NCBI GenBank assembly: GCA_037975125.1 | Contig: CM075857.1 | Coordinates: 72,063,345-72,127,344 of the forward strand | Reading direction: 5' to 3' | DNA length: 64,000 bases | Source: Latrodectus hesperus | Taxonomy: Eukaryota; Arthropoda; Arachnida; Araneae; Theridiidae | Program-made: the position numbers and the translations under genes | Notes under the pieces: generated by a model | Seen by the model: only the letters and a program-made list of their open reading frames with translations | Told to the model about the DNA's origin: nothing | The model's database searches: none | In this document: positions 1 to 16,114 of the stretch, piece by piece | Layout: each line of letters opens with the position of its first letter | Position numbering within the stretch: the stretch's first letter is position 1

Positions 1-2559
1 TTATCTACAGATGTTTGCATAAACAGCTTAGATAGACAAAGCAGATTTTCAGTAGAAAATATAATGAGCAACACTTCGCCCAAGAAAGCGATTGTAATTT
101 ACGTGTAATAATAAGAGTCCTTGTCTAATTGGTCAGGAGACGTAAAAAATCTTGTAACAATCAGAATTAATTCATGACGAGTAAGTACAATAGTCAATTA
201 GAAGTAAATAGTCAACTAAAGAATAAATTAAAAATTCCATTCAACACTGTCACCGGTTCTATTCTTTTATTTTCACTGTTGCGTCCATTGCATTCTAATG
301 AAGATTTTTACATATATTTTAAAGTCTTTATTGGAATGAAAACATATTAGCTTATCATTAGTGGATTATTATTTTTATTAGATTATTATTTCGAAGATTG
401 TAAATGGGTGAAATTAAAATTTTGATACCCCATACAGTTCCTAATGAAAGCTACTTTGAAATTATTAAATCAGGACTTAATTTTATGCGATTTTATGAAA
501 TTTTGACTCATTGCAAAATAAAGTCATGATATTTTAAAAAAATTTTAGCATATATTTTATGTAATCAACTGTCTAACAAGGAAGCATTATTAATATAAAA
601 TAAAAATTTGGTAGGAACAGTTTATCTAGAGCAGCGCGCGCGTAATCAAATCTTGCATTTATGTCACAAAAGGTACAAGTTGTGCAACATTTAAAGAATA
701 TTTGGAATAAATTGCAATCTTTCGGAAAATTCAGTTTAATCATAAACAAAGAAGAAAAATCTTATATTAAAGACGGTGGAAATTAAACGATTGAAGATTT
801 CTATAAAAAGTAAAAAAAAAAAAAAAAAAAAAGAAACAAGCAATGAAACTTATAAATTACTTATTTTTAATCAAAATGATATTGAATTCATTCTAAATAT
901 TTGTGACAATGAACGAAAACTCGATATAAAACATGATAGTTTAAAGATTTCTGGGAAATATATATATAATTATTTATGCTGTGTGTGTGTGTCTTGATTG
1001 AAATTACAGTGGTTGTTCTGAAATCTCTCGTTACAGAAGTTAAAGTTGAAAAGGCATTTTCAGGTTTGATATTTATTCTCCGAGACAGGAAAGATGAGTA
1101 ATCGGAATGAAATTACGGTAGAAGATATTTTAACAATTAAAGGCCATTTTAAGTATATAATAAATGTATTTTTTACATAATTATCACACAAAGCCAAGTG
1201 CACCATATGATCGGTATGTGATGATAGTACATGAATGGAAATCCTTTGAATCTAGCTGTCAAATCTCATTTTGATAATGGATAACAATGTCGATTCTAAA
1301 CGTTCATATCGTATACATGCTGGTTAATTGTATAAATTTACATACTGTGTATCAGTTAAAAAAGAATAAAATCGATCTAATTTTGATATTATATTTTTTG
1401 ATTATTATAGAATATTATTTTTAGAGCAACTAAGAATCCACATAAAATAAAACTATTCATTTGTAACTGAACTCTAATTTTGGGTATAATTTTTGGTATT
1501 CTGGTTTCAGTATACATATACTATATATATAGAGCAATTTATAGTATTTCAATCCTATAATCTATACTTTTAAATGAAAATAGCGAATTTAAAATTAAAA
1601 TACATATAGCCATTTTCCCAATCCAAACGGCAGGAATATAACATGCATTATTTACAGAAACCATTTCTGCTATTCGTATACATATGCCCTAAAGTAAGAA
1701 AAGTTAATTCCTTTCTCGACAAGGAAGCTGTTTCCCGCTCTGTCATAAAACAGCGGGATTCTTAAGGGGAGAAGATTTTCCAAGAATTTCCCCTATCTTA
1801 GGTTACCGTAATGTAAGATGAAAATCAGCCAAGTTTGGCTTTAAAAAATATTGGCGTTGTACAGTAATATTATAGGTGGCGTTATGCTCAGAGCTTGATT
1901 TTCAGAAATAATAGAGAATTTGAATAAAAATTAAAGATTGTTATGTAAATATTAATGAAATCAAAAGTGAGGTGTGAAAATTCTAATAAGTACGTGCTAT
2001 TCACATGCTAAACATTAACAATCATAAAAAGCTGGCTTAAAAAATAATAATCCCTTGAATACTGTGAAAAATTCTAAAGAAATTCAAAAAGGACTTTCTT
2101 TTGAAATTGTTCGACAATTGCTAAGGTTAGCTAAATTACATATAATCTTTCCAATTCGAAGAAATTTTTTTTAATGCAAAAAAGCAGTTTTTGCTAATTA
2201 TATTCAATAGAAGTGTTTTTTATATTACTGTCTTTTAAGCACTGTTATATCATATTATATATAGCAGTTTTTAACGTCACACTACTATATAATATATAAA
2301 CAGTAAACACCTGTATTTTCTGAAAAGTAGGTTGTTTTGCTGTCAAAAACATAGAGTTATGAGTTAAATTTGTTTGCAGCACAGTAAAATTTGTTTTTAT
2401 AAAAAAGTGATTTTTGCCTATAAAATAAAAAAAAATTTCTGTGAAGTTAACAGATAATTTTTGTATTGAATTATACTTGTAATGTTTCCGATGTTTCTAT
2501 GATTGATCCACATAATTTAATAAACACCATCTCAATCGACACATTTAATATTTGGCAAC
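1..2559. other. AT-rich intergenic DNA, no gene seen
   Basis: No reading frame here resembles a protein. A pure A run lies near 812-831 and a short GT run near 978-993. A slightly less AT-rich patch at about 1715-1850 holds small inverted motifs, such as AGCCAA/TTGGCT around 1827-1840, and may be an old repeat scrap, but I cannot name it. Confidence 0.6.
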
Positions 2560-2865
2560 ACGGGGCCCATTTACGTCGTGGTGGCCATCTTCAGACCTTC
2601 CTTCTTACTATCGGAAAGTAGTGAGTTCGAATCCAGGTATAACCAAAGATCCATCGTATTTACCACAGGCGATTAGGGCGCTTTAAACAAGTCATGACTG
2701 CAATATCAACCGAAGCAAAGAGTTAGGATATCGCATGTATTGGAGAATAATGCTTATAAGTTACGATGATTACTACTCGGATGCTGTCTATTTGACTGGT
2801 AGTGGCCAATTATGGGCTTAGGAGTACATATCTATGAAAGCATAAGGTGCAACTCAACAAAACAC
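2560..2865 (+). repeat. Old tRNA-type SINE, plus orientation
   Basis: This is a GC-richer island in AT-rich surroundings. It carries a good polymerase III box B-like motif (AGTTCGAATCC at 2624-2634) downstream of a weak box A-like stretch near 2577-2587, as in tRNA-derived SINEs. A second, more diverged copy lies at about 29095-29230 in the same orientation: the two align from the AAGTAGTGAGTT segment through GATCCAT and beyond, which shows a dispersed repeat rather than a tRNA gene. The 3' limit is uncertain. I do not recognise the family. Confidence 0.5.
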
Positions 2866-3404
2866 CTTTTCAGAGAATTATATAGAGCCTGAAATTCAAA
2901 TAGATAATTCGAAAAAAAAGAAATATACACAAAATAATTTTTAATATATACAATATATATATTAAAAATTGAATGACTGATAAATGAAGAATATATTCAT
3001 TCTGAAATAAATAACAAACTAATGAACTTTATATTCCCAGATGTCTATAATAAATTTTTAAAATGCAAATTTCTGATAATAAGATATATATTATTTTATT
3101 TATTGATTATTATTATTATTATTTTGAATCCTTATTTTTCACAACCTTTCATTTGAAAATTTTTTGTCAAATCAAAGTTTACATTTAATACTCAAATGTA
3201 AATTTGTTAACTAACAGTCAAAAAATACTAAGAAAACATAACAAATATAAAGGAATAATCTTTATAATAGCACTATTTCATTTAAATTTCTAAGTGTAAG
3301 AAAAATGTATAGAATATTGTGTCATGAACATTTCAAATTTCAAAAAACAAGCCCCTATAATTAATAATTTGGGATAATTATTAATAAAAAATAACTGTCT
3401 TGGT
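2866..3404. other. AT-rich spacer, no gene seen
   Basis: Only AT-rich sequence with short ATT runs near 3105-3123. No coding or RNA feature is supported. Confidence 0.55.
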
Positions 3405-3621
3405 TTTGATGGCCAAAAACTGTTGGGCCATCAATGGCCAGAATCTGCTGGCCCACCGCTTATCATCCAGCTACGACCCGGTTAATTTTGGCCAGCACTC
3501 ACCCGTGGCCGTAATGGCCGGAGCTGGGCCATCAAACAACCATGAGAGGCTTGCCGTGGCCAACAGAAAACCAGCTTGGCCAGCAGCGGCCCGAATTTTT
3601 GCCGGCAGTTTGTGTTTGCTG

Positions 3622-3623
<2 letters not shown>
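3405..3623. repeat. GGCC-rich island, probable repeat fragment
   Basis: About 220 bp containing roughly eleven GGCC tetranucleotides, many as TGGCCA or TGGGCCA, in sharp contrast with the surrounding AT-rich DNA. The motif is close to self-complementary, so reading frames are open on both strands here, but none resembles a known protein. It ends abruptly at a (TA)n array. It is probably a fragment of an unidentified repeat family. Confidence 0.45.

Positions 3624-3691
<68 letters not shown>
3624..3691. repeat. (TA)n microsatellite
   Basis: About 34 TA units between the GGCC-rich island and the left tip of the mariner-group element. The TA target duplication of that element lies three bases beyond the array (3694-3695). 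Confidence 0.97.
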
Positions 3692-3695
<4 letters not shown>

Positions 3696-4030
3696 CAGTA
3701 TGTCCACTAAAGTCCCTTGCTACCCTCTTAACTTCGGAACGGCTGCTACTATATTTATAAAAGTGGTGTCTAGGTATAGTAAAGTAGCCATGCGCTACTA
3801 AATTAAGTTGACTATTGCGCCACCTGGTGGAAAACTGTGGAGTTATAATTCCTATTTGAAAACGGAACGAGATAGAGAGAAAAAGTGATTTACAAAGTTG
3901 TAGAGCATCCTCGATTTAGTACGAAAAAATACCTTGTAGGCATTAAATTGAAGAATACAACGGTTATAAGGCGCATTTGTTGTTTCATGCTGTGACGTGA
4001 CAAAACGATCTAAGAAAGAAAAAAAAACAA
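3696..4030. repeat. Left long terminal inverted repeat
   Basis: It is the inverted counterpart of about 5295-5632. Shared blocks include the tip, the ACCTGGTGGAAAAC region, the GAGCATCCTCGATTTAGTA region and the TGTGACGTG region. Similarity is high at the tip and drops to a mosaic of matches and short indels inward. Confidence 0.8.
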
Positions 4031-4192
4031 ATAGTTATTACAGTATACTTTATTTAAGATATTCAAACTTCTCACCGTCAGCTGCAATGCACATTTGGAT
4101 CATCGCTTAAAATCACGTTGGACACATTGGAGCATACAGCGTGACTCGTTGGAACACGCGACCATAATGCACCGTTTAAGGTTCTGCAATTT

Positions 4193-5205
4193 TTATGGAG
4201 GGGTCGCATACACCTGCTGTTTTAAATATTCCCATAGGAAAAAGTCCAGTGGAGTCTGATCAGGAGAACATTGAGGCCACTCTTCGAAACCGCCATACCC
4301 TAGTATTTGGTTGCCAAATGCCTTGACGAGGTACTGCTTCACTGGAGATGTCTTCTTAGTAGGCGCGCAGTCATGTTGAAACCATAGATTCTTAAGATTG
4401 AACACTGGCAGGTTTTCTACAAAATTGGGAATTACCTTCTGCAGCAATTGTAAATATCGTATACCAGTTAACGTGTCATTGTATAATAATAGGCATATCA
4501 GCTTGTTATTGTAAATTGCGCACCAAACGTTAATAGCATACCGCATTTGATGTCAAACGTCGACGAAACATTTAGGATTTTCCAGCGCCCAGTAATGGGT
4601 GCTTTGCCTATTGTACATGTCATTCCGTGAAATGCATGCCTCATCCGTCCACATTATATCTGCCAAGAATGTTGGCTGGACCTGTGTCCGATTCATGACG
4701 AAGTTGCACCATGCATACCGGCGTTAGGCATCCCCGTCCACTAAAACCTGTTTAGGCGTTGGTTGATATGGATAAACACCTGATTCGCTTAGGATTTTTC
4801 AAATCTGACTTTAGGAGAGACCAAAGTGTTGACTGATCTCTCTTACGCTGCATTTTGGATATGCGAGGGCATTTGCTAATACCTCATCCGGTTGAACTTG
4901 TCGTCCTACCTTAGCTGGTCTGCCAGATGGATGTCAACTAGTAACGCAACCTGTCCCCCTTAAACGTTTTAGTTAAGATGGTTTGATGAGAAGGATGGGA
5001 GGCCTTCATGGAAACGTTGGTGGTACAACCTTGCTGCTGATCGTCCCGTGTGTCGACATTCACCGTACAGTAAAATCATCTCACAATATTCAGCATTGGA
5101 ATACTCAGCCATGACCATGGGCATCAACATACTACGGCCCCAAGAATATGTCTCTTTTATAGCTGTCTCAGGTGAACCGACGTGACGTTTCTTACGTATT
5201 TGCAT
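4193..5205 (-). pseudogene. Mariner-group transposase, disrupted
   Basis: Reading the minus strand from a Met at 5205, the N-terminal part has AEYSNAEYCEMILLYGECRH, which looks like the helix-turn-helix start of this transposase group. Further on (about 4680-4550) comes FLADIMWTDEACISRNDMYN, which holds the first catalytic Asp in TDEA. A stop (TGA) follows VDV just before HQMRYAINVW. The catalytic core then continues in the open segment 4546-4193 with WFQHDCAP (second Asp) and CSPDQTPLDFFLW (third Asp region), and stops early after YATPP. The DDE/DDD residues are all visible, but at least one internal stop, frame changes between about 4970 and 4690, and a truncated C terminus mean no functional protein is encoded. 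It would have cut and pasted the surrounding element by binding its long inverted repeats. Confidence 0.8.
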
Positions 5206-5294
5206 ACTGAATACAAATTGTTGGGGTTATTTTTAATACTTCCTTTCTTCTCATTTCGAAATAAAAATGAAACTGGTAATCACGAAAATGATTT

Positions 5295-5632
5295 TTTGTT
5301 TTTTTCAAATATGCACACGTTCGATGTGCCACGTCACAACACGAAACCACAAATGCTAATTTTAACCGTTGTATTCTTCACATTAATGCCTAGAATGTAT
5401 CTTTTCATACTAAATCGAGGATGCTCTACAATTTGTAAATCACTTATTTTACCTATCTCGTTCCGTTTTCGAGATAGGAATGCTAACTCCACAGTTTTCC
5501 ACCAGGTGGCATGGTAGGTGGTTTCATTCAGTAGCGCATGGCTAGTTTACTATATCTAGACACCACATTATGTATATAACAGCAGCCGTTTCGAAGTTAA
5601 GATTGTGGCAAGGGACTTTAGTGGACATACTG
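5295..5632. repeat. Right long terminal inverted repeat
   Basis: Inverted partner of 3696-4030. Its outer 25 bp are identical in reverse complement, ending at CATACTG before the TA duplication. Confidence 0.8.
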
Positions 5633-5639
5633 TATATAC

Positions 5640-8600
5640 TGGATACGTTACTTCAAGAATTTGATATACATTTTTTCATAAAGTTTACTAGCATGTAGAA
5701 TGTAGTTAAAAAAATTTCCTTAAATTAACATCCTATAAAAATAATAAAAATATAAACATCATTTTTAATTTATAACTTAAATGTGATTATCATCCTTAAT
5801 GTTTTGATATATCGTATTTTCTAATAAATATATTACTTTTATAATCTACAATCAAGTAAATAGAAGAGATTTGTTTTTTTTAAATAGGATTTTATATCAA
5901 ATAGGTGTAATCAAAATATATATCAATCTTTATAAAATATGTAAAAATTTAATTTTTTTTTAATTTTTCTTCTTTTAATAATAAGAGAAAAATCTCTTAA
6001 CAAGAAGATATTAAGAAGTGTGAAAAATAACAGTATACTTTAACTTATAAAAAAAAGTTTTGGAAGAGTAATAGAATTAAGTTAATACAAGAATAAATTA
6101 AAGATTTTTTCCTGCATGAAATAAAGTGAGAAAAGAACCGTTTATGCGAAAAATAAATTAATATTTCAGTTTCATATACCTCAATTCCCTAAATCTGTTA
6201 ACATTCCATGATATATATTGTTCTAATTTTTGTTTAAATAAATATTATTTTAAATAGGAGAGAGATTTTGCATAAATTAGTTTCCTAATTTTGACTTCTA
6301 AATCTTGCAGATTTTAATTAAAATGAAATAAAACATGTTCTTAACAATATAAATAAACGAACTATTTGACAGAAATTTCTATTGACCGTAATCTAAAGAA
6401 TTATTAACTTGATAGTACCGGATAAAAATTGTTTAATACTTTTTATTAGGACTTGAATAGGAACTTCTAGAGTATTCCACATTAAATGGCATATCTCTTT
6501 CACTATTAAAATGTATCACCAGAGGCTGAAGTTATTAGCATAATTTCCTTGGTTCAATGTTATAAAAAATGAATTGAACAGAAACATTTTATTAATTTTT
6601 TTTCAATTTTTGGATTCCATATTTAATATATGACAACATTTTAATTAACATGTTCTAATTATACAAGTATTTAGTGCTATTGTATATTATTTACATAATA
6701 TTCCTAGAAATAATTTTTTTATTTATTTTTATACTTAATTAAGAAAGTTCTTTTAGTTAATTTCTTATACGTAATCAAACAACAATGATGACTAATTGCT
6801 TTCATTTCAATATGCTCATCTTTTTTATGACACTTTTAGTTAAAACTAAACTAGGATAATTTCTCAGTAAACGCATAATGTTGCCACAAAAATGTGCCAT
6901 GGCAATATACTCATGACTGGATGATACTTTGTCTTTTTAGTATGTCTCTTTTTTCCAGGTGTGTATTTATGTGTATTACATGCATCTAACTTAATTAACT
7001 TACTTAAGTTTAATGTTATAATTAAATCCCTTAATCAATCCTTTTAAAACTTAAAATTATTTCAATTCATAAAAAAAGCATAATATTTTCTTTTTATAAT
7101 TTTGTATAAAGATTTAAGTAAATATTTTAAAATATATTTACTTAATATAAGAGTATAGTTTTTAATGTTATCTAAAATATTCATTCTATTTTTAACAAAA
7201 AAATAAAATTTTTTATAAAAATTTAGTTTTTAATAAAAATTTTTAACAATATTCAGATTAGATTGTGTTACTTTCTATTTGCTGATTTTGTAGAAAATAT
7301 TTTGCAAAATACACTTCTGTGAAGGAACTTAACTGTTAAAAGTGAAGCTATGTCTTTGTATTTCAAAACAGTATATAATCATTGAAGATAAATAAGCGTT
7401 GAAGTCATCAGAGAAGTATATTTTTACGTTTTATAAACAATTAAAGTATGCTTTAAACAGCATATTTTAGTACATTCCTTGTTTAAATAAAGAAGATATT
7501 TTTGAAAGAATGTACTCAAAATTTCCGGAACTAAGCCTCTATTTTTCGGTAAATATCCTATTGCTTTCTAATTCCCAAATAATTCTATTGTTTTTACGAT
7601 TTCGATTCAGAAACACGAATTACTATTTACATCATTTTAAATTCGCAAAGCGCTAATTATTTTTTTGTCTTGAATAATACACATTTTGCTTACGAGTTTA
7701 CAATCTATTTACTCAAATTTAGAAGAAAATTCACATCGATATAATACATTCGTAGAAATAAAAAGTAATATTTAAAATATAATATTCTATATTTACTGCA
7801 GAAAATTTTAAATTTTAATTATAAATTCCATAATAATTGAGCAGTGAAGATTTTAAATAATTTAAAACTATTTAAAATTTACAGATTAAACTCTCACATT
7901 TTTAATTCATAGGTAAAGTTTTTTTACGTATTCATTCTTTAATTAAATTTATAACGAATAAATTTGCTTCATTGAGTTAGTAAAAATTTATAAGCAAAGA
8001 CAAACATATCTTATATCATCTCTTACTTTTATTACCTAATTTGATTTAACACACGTTTTTTGACGAATTTCAAGTAATAAAATTTATTTTAAATACTATC
8101 TTTGAAAATGCTGTGCCAAATTCATATGTGATATATGTAAATTTTTAAAGCATCAAACGAAGATATCGTGTTGAAGAAAATTACAAAAAAACATGTTAGA
8201 CGCGATAGAAGCAACAAAACAGTAAAATATAATGACGTATATCCTTTATCTATCATGATTTTAAATACTATCTTTGATATTATGAAATTTTCTTTATAAT
8301 TAAAAAAATATTTATAAACAATGAAAAACGTTTATTACTAAGGAAGGCAATATACATTTTAACAACAGAAAAAGACCTTAAATTACAGCTAAGTTTAATA
8401 GTTGTAGCAACTATATAAGTTACATAATAAAGTTTCATTAGAATAAATACATATACATCGAATAATGTAAACTCTCAAAATAGCAAATCAAAAATTTGTA
8501 CTACATTGGCAATGATTCATGACTTATGCACCTTTTTATTAATGAGGTCAGTCCAATTTCACAATATATGAAAATTATACATCAAAATGCATAATGAAAT

Positions 8601-9846
8601 TAAAATGATTAATAAAAACGGAAAAACAAATAATTTTGTTCCTATCAGAAAATAATTTTTGAATCTTAATCTCTCTCAATTATAAAGAACAATTGCCGAG
8701 TGACGAAAAAATTTAATAATAGTTTCCATGATTTTAGATGTCTTATTAATGAGTGACATATAGCGCTTTTTATAGTGTAATATATCATTCATTACTCAGT
8801 GTAAATATAATTTATTTTACTCAAATTTCATATATCATGAATACTAATTACCATCGAATATTTGAATTCCCTTAGATATTTAATAAACTTATTAGTCTGA
8901 TCTTAAAACTTGTATTTATTTCATGTGTAAAAAAACTACATTAGTAATGCGTTCTGCACAAATGCTAAATAAATTAAGAGAAACATACAGCGTTTAACCA
9001 ATTTCTCTTAGGATTTATTTAACAGATAGAAAGCTATTTTTAATATAAGAAATGATGTCAAAGAAGATACCATTTAGTTATTTAAATCAATTTATTGATG
9101 AGGAAATCAAAGTTAAGTGTAAAAACATAAGGACATAAAAATACTGATTTATACTTTAAAAATCTGTGATTTTAAGGGAAAAAAGTAACAACTAAGTCAG
9201 TGTAATCATAAAACTATATTATTTGAAATAAGCCCTTCGCATTGTTTTCAATCATCTTTTCAGAATCATTAAGGAATGTTTCATTTTTCAATAGTGTACT
9301 TACAGACTTCTGCTTCAAAATATTTTTCCTTGTCCAATCATTACAATTACCAAGTATCTACAAATATTTCTCATTGAAGGCAAATAACTGTGAATACAAT
9401 AAAAATCTTATAACAAAATATATAAGAAAGTATAAAAAATACTAACATATTTATGCAGACAATGTACCCTTTGTTTTTTGCGAAAAATACACTTTTGTGA
9501 CAGTTAATAAGCGAAACTACAGAAAAGTTTTATGAATCTTTTGAACTAATATATTGTCGATCGATATTAATACAGTGATTTTTCTTTGGAGTTTTTTAGT
9601 AGTGTGTTTCAAATTATTTATTAAGCATTATTAGTAAATTAGAAATATTTTTAAGGAAACATATTGAGATCATATTAAATAAACATTTTTCTCTTACTGA
9701 TAACATTTTCTCTTTTCACAATACTTAAGATAAAACTACTATATTATAAATAAGAAGTGAACAAATTTTTTATATTATTAAAAACTAATGATCAGAAAAA
9801 AAGAAAAAAACTATAAATTTATTCTTAATAATTATATACATAAATC
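5640..9846. other. AT-rich intergenic DNA, no gene seen
   Basis: Four kilobases without any reading frame above background, RNA-like fold or named repeat that I can support. Base composition is uniform and very AT-rich. Confidence 0.6.
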
Positions 9847-9873
9847 TATATATATATATATATATATATATAT
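9847..9873. repeat. Short (TA)n microsatellite
   Basis: About 13 TA units at the left edge of the less AT-rich island that follows. Confidence 0.95.
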
Positions 9874-9884
9874 TGCTATCAAAT

Positions 9885-10310
9885 TTCGTGACAATTCTGT
9901 CACACCAGATGTATTACGTGATGGAGCTATACCTGATAACCTAAGGTACAGACCAGGTGTTCCATTGCGTATGTCTATGTCTATGTAATAAGGAACAATA
10001 TAATGAGTGGTTCAAACAGCATACCTCTCTTGAACTCATTTTTGAGAAGGTCTGTTTCTTCGACTTATCTCCATAAGTTAGTTAGAAGAAACCGAGTGGG
10101 AATTTTTATAATTTAGAAGCAAAGATCAGTAAACGATACTTAATACATGACCCTTTTGGAGGTCATTATGACCATGTGCCCCAACCACCTTTAGTGAACA
10201 GTATGGGTCTTCGGTTTTAGAACGGTATTCGATTTCATTAAGTTCTGGTGATGATAAGAATGCCTTTAACAAATAGGTTACCCCCATCTACTTTTTATTG
10301 AGTACTTTTC
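9885..10310. repeat. Unidentified repeat-like island
   Basis: About 425 bp with clearly higher GC than either flank, starting right after a short (TA)n run. Segments such as CATGTGCCCCAACCACC and GGTATTCGATTTC stand out from the background. No reading frame on either strand resembles a known protein and I found no polymerase III boxes or matching ends. It behaves like an inserted repeat fragment, but I cannot assign it. Confidence 0.35.
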
Positions 10311-11714
10311 AGCTTGTGGATTAAATTTTAAATTTATTAAGAAAACTGTAGTTAAAATTTGGAAATGAAGCATGACATTTTATTATGTCAACTAGTGATC
10401 ATGCATTTAGCAGAAATTCACCATTTTAATAGTATTTTTCCATTTAACCCATGACAAAAATTTAACAGATAAAAAATAAAAAAACATTAAAGGAAATGAA
10501 ATTTTATAAAAATTAATATTAACTGGATTTTGTTTTAGTGAATTAATGTTATTGATTAGTTTGTAACATATCATTGTGTATATTTTACTGATAAAATATA
10601 CGCTTAGCATATAAGCAATATATTTTCAGTATACAATAATAATAAAATAGAAATATAATAATAACCTTTACTGTTTTTAAAATAAGTCACTATGTTTGGT
10701 TTCGTATGACGCTATTGAAAGGATCAATTCAAATATACAAAAGAGTTTAAGTATCCCAGGAGAATAAATAAGATTAAAAGAACAAACAATCTGAAGAAAA
10801 TTTCATGGGAACAGGAGTTAAATTTTAAAAGACAAGAAAATTTAGTAAATGAAAGGGACATGAAGAGGTGTAGTCTTCTAAAGTAGCTCATGAAGATTCT
10901 TAATTTCCAATATCATTTGCTATTCTCATTCCGTTTATCAGAATTTTTATTGACATGCTGGAAGATGCTTTGCGTTCATAGTGCCGAAATTAAACATTTA
11001 GCATAAACTGAATAAAAAATATTAACTTTATTTAGATGATGTGAAATACGTTCATTGCCTTGTTTACATTTTGAAATTGACAACTCTACGGGGATTTTTG
11101 ACAAACTTTTTCTTCTTTTAAATTTTCTTGAATTTTAGCTTAGGCTTTCACAGCTGATTTAGCAGACATTGCAGCATTTGTCACTCATTTATCACCACCC
11201 AGGTGCCAAGTGTGCAATGAAAATCAATTTGTAAATGTAGAAAATTGTGGACTCCAAGAATGAAATTTTTTTTCTCTAGTCAGATTTTTTTCTTTTATTT
11301 ATAAAGAAATGAAGAATGTATCACAACTAGCGATTTTTATGAAAATTAATTATGACATAGATTGTTACATCATTTAAATTTAATATATCTTACCATAAAT
11401 AATTTGATATAAAGTTTAGTTACAATTTAAATTAATTACAAATTCTGTAATTAAAGATTTAAGATTTGAAATGAAACGTTAAATAAGACAGAATGAGCCA
11501 CTTTTAGACAAATTCCATTTTATTTCATATTGCCATTTTCAATCCATAAATTATACACTCTGAATGCTATGTTTATCATTTTTTAAAATATTATTAAATA
11601 ACAACTTAAAATTATTTCAATTAAATTTGTATAGATTGATCTAAATGTACTTTTTAGAAATTCTCAAAGGTAATTTAAAAGATTGGATTAAGAATATAAA
11701 AACATTTTTGAAAT
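10311..11714. other. AT-rich intergenic DNA, no gene seen
   Basis: No supported feature. The longest reading frames are short, low-complexity and rich in Ile, Lys, Asn and Phe, as expected by chance at this composition. Confidence 0.6.
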
Positions 11715-15715
<4,001 letters not shown>

Positions 15716-15716
15716 C

Positions 15717-16112
15717 ATGTTGTTGCTTATGACACTTGGACAAGCCAAGCTCGCTATTCCCTTGGCAGTGCGAATTAAGTCAAGAGAGAGCGTCTTTCGT
15801 TTGGATCAGAGCACCACGAAGGTGAAAGTACGACTTTGCTTTTTTTAAGGTGCCTCGTAATTTTGAACCACGGTCAGGTGACGAGGCCACACCTGAGCTG
15901 GCACCCTCCTCTCCACATCCACGCCACACCAGCGGAAGGACTTTGGAACACATATTAAGGTGGACACGTCCCCAACCCACGGAACTCTAGCAACTCAGTG
16001 AAGAAGAGTACACCGTGGTCACCCTCGCAACCACTGCCCACGGGGAATGATGCTTCACTTTGCTGAGGTTACGGGAAGCGGCGTGAAGCTACTGAGCTAC
16101 TGGAGCTCTCTA
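15717..16112 (-). repeat. SINE-like dispersed repeat, minus orientation
   Basis: A 400-bp GC-rich island. Its low-coordinate end (GTTGTTGC then a 29-bp block at 15729-15757) is identical to the tail of the clear tRNA-derived SINE near 58775-58803. A second shared block, TACGACTTTGCT, lies at about 15829-15842 here. Read on the minus strand, the head has a box A-like motif TAGCTCAGTAG (plus coordinates 16089-16099) and a weak box B-like stretch near 16018-16034. That is compatible with a polymerase III-driven element whose 3' tail ends in CAA units. The open frame on the minus strand at 15780-15980 resembles a translated repeat that I have seen in spider hypothetical proteins; I do not consider it a gene. 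Confidence 0.6.
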
Positions 16113-16114
16113 AT

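Larger units (their letters stand above)
3696..5632 (-). mobile_element. Mariner-group DNA transposon with long inverted repeats, defective
   Basis: The element is bounded by TA dinucleotides at 3694-3695 and 5633-5634, the target duplication of Tc1/mariner elements. The tips CAGTATGTCCACTAAAG and their reverse complement match perfectly over at least 25 bp. Imperfect inverted similarity continues inward for about 330 bp on each side, including a shared segment about a CCACCTGGTGGAAAACTGTGGAG-like core. The interior holds a broken transposase on the minus strand. Its long terminal repeats, and my count of 41 residues between the second and third aspartates, suggest the DD41D (rosa/long-TIR) group rather than classic DD34D mariner. 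That placement is inference. At 1937 bp it is near full length, so inactivation is by point mutations and indels. Confidence 0.85.

Noticed and set aside
776..997. 73-codon open frame, Lys-rich
   Set aside because: The lysines come from a poly-A run. There is no domain and it ends in a GT microsatellite.
5182..5517. Plus-strand frame of 111 codons
   Set aside because: It lies within the right long terminal repeat of the mariner-group element and has no counterpart domain.
15780..15980. 66-codon frame with WRGCGEEGASSGVASSPD on the minus strand
   Set aside because: It lies wholly inside a dispersed SINE-like repeat. Similar strings in spider protein sets are probably mis-annotated repeats.
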